Below the pieces are notes generated by a model that was given only the letters and a program-made list of their open reading frames with translations, was not told the DNA's origin and did no database searches. This document shows positions 6,157-8,367 of a stretch of DNA of 8,367 bases, piece by piece. Source of the stretch: an uncultured bacterium (GTDB lineage Bacteria; Patescibacteria; Paceibacteria; UBA9973; Zambryskibacteraceae); contig CAIXDB010000078.1 in the NCBI GenBank assembly GCA_903918125.1, positions 1 through 8,367 of the forward strand, written 5' to 3'. A program made the translations under genes and the position numbers. Each line of letters starts with the position of its first letter. Positions within the stretch are counted from its first letter, which is position 1.

Positions 6157-6165
6157 TGGTATAGT
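6157..6165 (+). promoter_or_regulatory. Extended -10 promoter of the trmH-like gene (leaderless layout)
   Basis: TG, one base, then TATAGT (6160-6165), six bases, then the ATG at 6172. This is a good extended -10 and predicts transcription starting at the A of the start codon. The -35 region has only a weak TTCCCA. There is no Shine-Dalgarno site, consistent with a leaderless mRNA. Confidence 0.6.
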
Positions 6166-6171
6166 CTCGCT

Positions 6172-6702
6172 ATGAAAACTGTGGACAAAAAAGTCGCCGA
6201 TAAAAAAGAAAACCGAAGAGAAATCACGGTGCTTCTGCAGGACATTCGCAGTACGCACAATGTCGGCTCGATGTTTCGCACGGCGGATGCGGCGGGCGTG
6301 ACTAGGATGTTTCTCTCCGGCTACACACCGGCGCCAGTCGATCGCTTCGGGCGACCGCGGAAAGATATCGCCAAAGTGGCGCTCGGTGCGGAGAAAAGTG
6401 TTGCGTGGGAATATGTTGGCGCGGAGATTGGCGATGTGGAAAAACTTTTGAAAAAACTTTCCCGTCAAAAATTTCACATCATCGCGCTCGAGCAAGCAAA
6501 AAATTCGGTGGATTATAAAAAAGTGAAAATTGCAAAAAATCAAAAGGTTGTGTTTATCGTGGGGCAAGAAGTGGAGGGGATTGATCCGGCACTTTTGAAA
6601 CTCTGCGACGTGGTTGCTGAAATTCCAATGCTCGGCGAGAAAGAATCTCTCAACGTCTCGGTCGCATTTGGCGTCGGGCTATTTCGGATATTAGGAGTGT
6701 GA
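6172..6702 (+). CDS. TrmH-family (SPOUT) RNA 2'-O-methyltransferase
   Basis: A 176-residue enzyme predicted to move a methyl group from S-adenosylmethionine to a ribose 2'-OH in tRNA or rRNA. All three SPOUT motifs are present: motif 1 LLQDIRSTHNVGSMFRTADA (residues 21-40, with Asn30 and the catalytic Arg36), motif 2 VVFIVGQEVEGIDPALL (126-142), and motif 3 IPMLGEKESLNVSVAFGVGL (151-170), which forms the trefoil-knot cofactor site. There is no N-terminal L30e-like substrate-binding domain, so it is the compact form of the family, and the target nucleotide cannot be told. The start at 6172 is fixed by the promoter six bases upstream. Its last two codons and TGA stop (GGA GTG TGA) lie inside the left terminal repeat of the 6694-6844 element. 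Confidence 0.92.
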   Translation: MKTVDKKVADKKENRREITVLLQDIRSTHNVGSMFRTADAAGVTRMFLSGYTPAPVDRFGRPRKDIAKVALGAEKSVAWEYVGAEIGDVEKLLKKLSRQKFHIIALEQAKNSVDYKKVKIAKNQKVVFIVGQEVEGIDPALLKLCDVVAEIPMLGEKESLNVSVAFGVGLFRILGV

Positions 6703-6844
6703 TTTTGAAATCTCGTTGAGCGTCACACGGATTTCGGAGACTCCCGGAGCGCGACGGCGCGAGAGTGAGCGAAATTTCTCTCGGGAAATTTACGCGTGCT
6801 CCGAAAGACGTGTGACCGAGAAAGAGATTTCAAAATCACACACC
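6694..6844. repeat. 151-bp element with long terminal inverted repeats and ATTA flanks
   Basis: The ends are inverted repeats of 21 bases with one mismatch (6694-6714 and 6824-6844), of which 18 bases are perfect (6697-6714 with 6824-6841, GTGTGATTTTGAAATCTC and its complement). Further in, GTCACACG (6722-6729) pairs with 6809-6816 and TTTCGGAG (6732-6739) pairs with 6799-6806. These two stems are separated by GA opposite GA, a tandem G-A mismatch. The core holds a GC-rich arm (about 6740-6766, with GCGC-GACG-GCGC) and a hairpin AAATTTC-TCTCGG-GAAATTT (6772-6791). ATTA directly touches both ends (6690-6693 and 6845-6848), like a 4-bp target duplication. It lies between two convergent genes, and both stop codons touch it. 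It has no coding capacity. It could be a MITE-like element, a structured RNA, or a large bidirectional 3' end structure without U-tract. Confidence 0.8.
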
Positions 6845-6845
6845 A

Positions 6846-7742
6846 TTAGTATTTCAGCTCGCTGACCACCTTCCCGTTCGTGTCGAGGAGCACAATATCC
6901 TCGCGCTCGTATCCCCACAACGGTGCGCTTCGAGCGAGGTAGACGTACCAAGTGTGACCGTAGAAATCCGTGTCGGGTTTGTGAATGTTGACGCAGTTGT
7001 TGTAGCCGAGCGTGTTGGTGATGAAATTCTTGCATTCTCCGCTCAATGTCAGTGGCACGTTCGTCGGCACTTGGCAGGCGGGCAGGGAGTTGATGTAATC
7101 AAAACACGTATTGTTGCCGACGTTCACGGGAATGGACGACAAGTTTTCACTGCTTGGTGACGGGCAGTTGTAGCTCGAGAGGTACGGCGTGTACGTTTGA
7201 TATTGCGACATGTAGCCGGAACATTTGTTCACTTTGAAACTGTAGCCGTTCGGCGAGACGCCGGTGATGAGATATGCCGTGTCGCCCGGATTCAGAAAAA
7301 TAGGTTGCGTGCCGTTTAGCTGGTCGGGGAAGAGCAGGTATACACCGTCCGGAATGCTCGTGCCGTTGCCACTGCTCAAACTTTTGACCGTCCATCCGGT
7401 GATATCGACGGATGTCGTGGCGGAGCTGTTTTCGTACACGGACACATATTCGCTCGAGGCGTTTTGCGACTCGGCGACCCACTGGATTGTGACGGTGCCG
7501 TAGTACGGCGAATGTGTTTCGTTGATGCGCTCTTGTTGCAGTTCCTGCTGCAGTTGCGTCAACTTGTTCTGGTCGCTCGTGATTTGTTGTGCGATGCTCG
7601 ACGTGCCGGTGCCTTGCGATAGTGTCATGGGTGTTGAGGATGCGGTGAGAGGCAAGAGGCGGAAATTTTTGGCACCGCCGAAAGCCACTATCGCAATGAT
7701 AGCAATGATGCCTGCAATCCAGAGCGAGTCGCCGGAATTCAT
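6846..7742 (-). CDS. Membrane-anchored lamin-tail-like surface protein
   Basis: A 298-residue protein, probably exported and held in the membrane by one N-terminal helix (residues about 8-24, WIAGIIAIIAIVAFGG). Residues about 45-75 are Gln-rich and helical (QQITSDQNKLTQLQQELQQER), likely a short coiled coil. From about residue 82 a beta domain resembles a lamin-tail domain: VQWVAESQNASSEYVSVYENSS-type opening, VDITGWTVKS (112-121), IFLNPGDTAYLITG (148-161), and the closing EDIVLLDTNGKVVSELKY at the C-terminus. Six cysteines (174, 193, 213, 223, 237, 250) sit in an insertion within this domain and could form three disulfides. The start at 7742 is preferred over an upstream ATG at 7778, since it begins just before the membrane helix and has a -10 box six bases upstream. 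Function is unknown; a surface or adhesion role is inferred. Confidence 0.8.
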   Translation of the reverse strand: MNSGDSLWIAGIIAIIAIVAFGGAKNFRLLPLTASSTPMTLSQGTGTSSIAQQITSDQNKLTQLQQELQQERINETHSPYYGTVTIQWVAESQNASSEYVSVYENSSATTSVDITGWTVKSLSSGNGTSIPDGVYLLFPDQLNGTQPIFLNPGDTAYLITGVSPNGYSFKVNKCSGYMSQYQTYTPYLSSYNCPSPSSENLSSIPVNVGNNTCFDYINSLPACQVPTNVPLTLSGECKNFITNTLGYNNCVNIHKPDTDFYGHTWYVYLARSAPLWGYEREDIVLLDTNGKVVSELKY

Positions 7743-7748
7743 GAATAT

Positions 7749-7759
7749 AGTATAGTATA
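7749..7759 (-). promoter_or_regulatory. Tandem -10 boxes of the lamin-tail-like gene (leaderless layout)
   Basis: The minus strand reads TATACTATACT, two overlapping TATACT hexamers. The nearer one (7749-7754) is followed by six bases and the ATG at 7742, the same layout as at the trmH-like and DoxX-like genes. No -35 hexamer at good spacing; TTGTGT (7775-7780) lies 15 bases upstream of the farther box. No Shine-Dalgarno site is present. Confidence 0.55.
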
Positions 7760-7802
7760 AACTTGCAAAATAGCACACAAGCTTTCCGTCAATTTTGGAA
7801 GT

Positions 7803-8367
7803 TTATTTCTGATGCACTGAACAAAAATGTGCGCTGCGACCGCCGATTACTTTTCGGAGGATGATGCCGGGGCATCCGCGACGTAGACACGGTTTGCCGG
7901 TTCGGCGATACGCTTTGTGCGAGTTCTGATACCCGCCACGCTCGCCGTGAATGTTGCGATAGTCGGACATCGAGTCACCGCCAAGCTCGATGCCGGACGC
8001 CAGAACTTTTTTCATTGCCAGGAATATTTTTTTCATTTCCGCGGGCGAAATTTTTTCGACGCGACGCTCCGGATGCACACCCGCTTCCCACAAAATTTCG
8101 TCGGAATAAATGTTGCCGATACCCGCTACGACCGACTGATCCATAAGAACCGTTTTGATTTTGCCCTTCGGTTTGGTCGAAAGTCGTTTGGTGAAATTTT
8201 CGAATGTGAGATTGTCGAGCGGTTCCGGCCCGAGTCCCGCGAGGTCGGCGACGTTTCTGCGCGTGGCCGTTTCAAACAGAAACACTTTTGCAAACTTGCG
8301 CATGTCGGAAAAAGCGAGCGACTTGCCGTTCGAGAGCGAAAACACGAGATGAATAAATTGATTGAAC
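7803..8367 (-). CDS. mutM: Formamidopyrimidine-DNA glycosylase, 5'-truncated by the window edge
   Basis: Base-excision repair enzyme (Fpg/MutM) that removes 8-oxoguanine and formamidopyrimidines and cuts the strand by beta/delta-elimination. The frame is open to the right edge; 187 residues are visible of an expected 270-290, so the catalytic N-terminal Pro-Glu and about the first 85-100 residues lie outside. The segment begins at the end of the N-terminal beta-sandwich (FIHLVFSLSNGKSLAFSDMRKF). The helix-two-turn-helix DNA-binding motif is clear (MDQSVVAGIGNIYSDEILWEAGVHPER, with the Asn-Ile-Tyr core, about 8066-8150). The family's SDYRN...GERGGYQ and the C-terminal zinc finger follow. That finger (7812-7889) reads C-x4-C-x16-C-x2-H instead of the usual C-x2-C-x16-C-x2-C, but keeps the conserved Arg of the beta-hairpin (GGRSAHFC). 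The gene ends 60 bases before the start of the lamin-tail-like gene on the same strand, which has its own promoter. Confidence 0.95.
   Translation of the reverse strand, partial: FNQFIHLVFSLSNGKSLAFSDMRKFAKVFLFETATRRNVADLAGLGPEPLDNLTFENFTKRLSTKPKGKIKTVLMDQSVVAGIGNIYSDEILWEAGVHPERRVEKISPAEMKKIFLAMKKVLASGIELGGDSMSDYRNIHGERGGYQNSHKAYRRTGKPCLRRGCPGIILRKVIGGRSAHFCSVHQK

Noticed and set aside
6120..6281. Longer form of the DoxX-like protein starting at 6281
   Set aside because: It would overlap the trmH-like gene in antisense and cross both divergent promoters; the extra residues are not membrane-like.
7743..7778. Twelve-residue N-terminal extension of the lamin-tail-like protein
   Set aside because: It would begin upstream of the -10 boxes; the shorter form starts right before the membrane helix.
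7760..7802. Terminator after mutM
   Set aside because: Only a four-base TTCC/GGAA stem with a long loop and no U-tract is present; too weak to call.
7857..7868. 12-base match to the right arm of the 1898-1933 palindrome, inside mutM
   Set aside because: A few such 12-base matches are expected by chance in a window this size, and here it encodes part of the zinc finger.
1..8367. CRISPR array, prophage, insertion-sequence transposase or biosynthetic cluster
   Set aside because: No spaced direct repeats, transposase, integrase or phage structural motifs were found in any frame.

Overview
The window looks like a piece of a small-genome candidate-phyla-radiation bacterium (Patescibacteria, probably Parcubacteria-like). 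This is inferred from gene style, not from a marker phylogeny. The clues are a DNA polymerase I with a shrunken, proofreading-dead middle region, a short (237 aa) DNA polymerase III delta-like protein, a secreted peptidoglycan-binding plus fibronectin-III protein, a membrane-anchored lamin-tail-like protein, a compact SPOUT methyltransferase, and no gene with a convincing Shine-Dalgarno site. Stops TAA, TAG and TGA all end intact genes, so TGA is not recoded to glycine as it is in Gracilibacteria/SR1.

Layout from left to right. (1) 1-2658, plus strand: the 3' part of polA, then a perfect 36-bp palindrome, then a holA-like gene. (2) 2686-3919: an ECF-type sigma factor on the minus strand, divergent from a stand-alone PAS/coiled-coil protein on the plus strand, with a 136-bp shared control region. 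(3) 4012-4729: a secreted PG-binding/FN3 protein followed by a clear intrinsic terminator. (4) 4744-5735: a well-formed promoter, tRNA-Lys(UUU), and, 24 bases after the tRNA, a two-transmembrane protein of unknown function. (5) 5748-6702: a small DoxX-like four-helix membrane protein (minus) divergent from a TrmH-family RNA methyltransferase (plus). (6) 6694-6844: a 151-bp non-coding element with long terminal inverted repeats and an ATTA direct repeat on both sides, between two convergent genes. (7) 6846-7742, minus: the lamin-tail-like surface protein. (8) 7803 to the right edge, minus: the C-terminal two thirds of formamidopyrimidine-DNA glycosylase (Fpg/MutM).

Most genes are housekeeping: replication and repair (polA, holA-like, fpg), RNA modification and translation (trmH-like, tRNA-Lys), transcriptional control (sigma plus PAS), and cell-surface proteins. 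The most notable non-coding signals are the TIR-bounded 6694-6844 element, the 1898-1933 palindrome, and a shared promoter layout in which a -10 hexamer is followed by exactly six bases and then the ATG. That layout predicts leaderless mRNAs for three genes (DoxX-like, trmH-like, lamin-tail-like).
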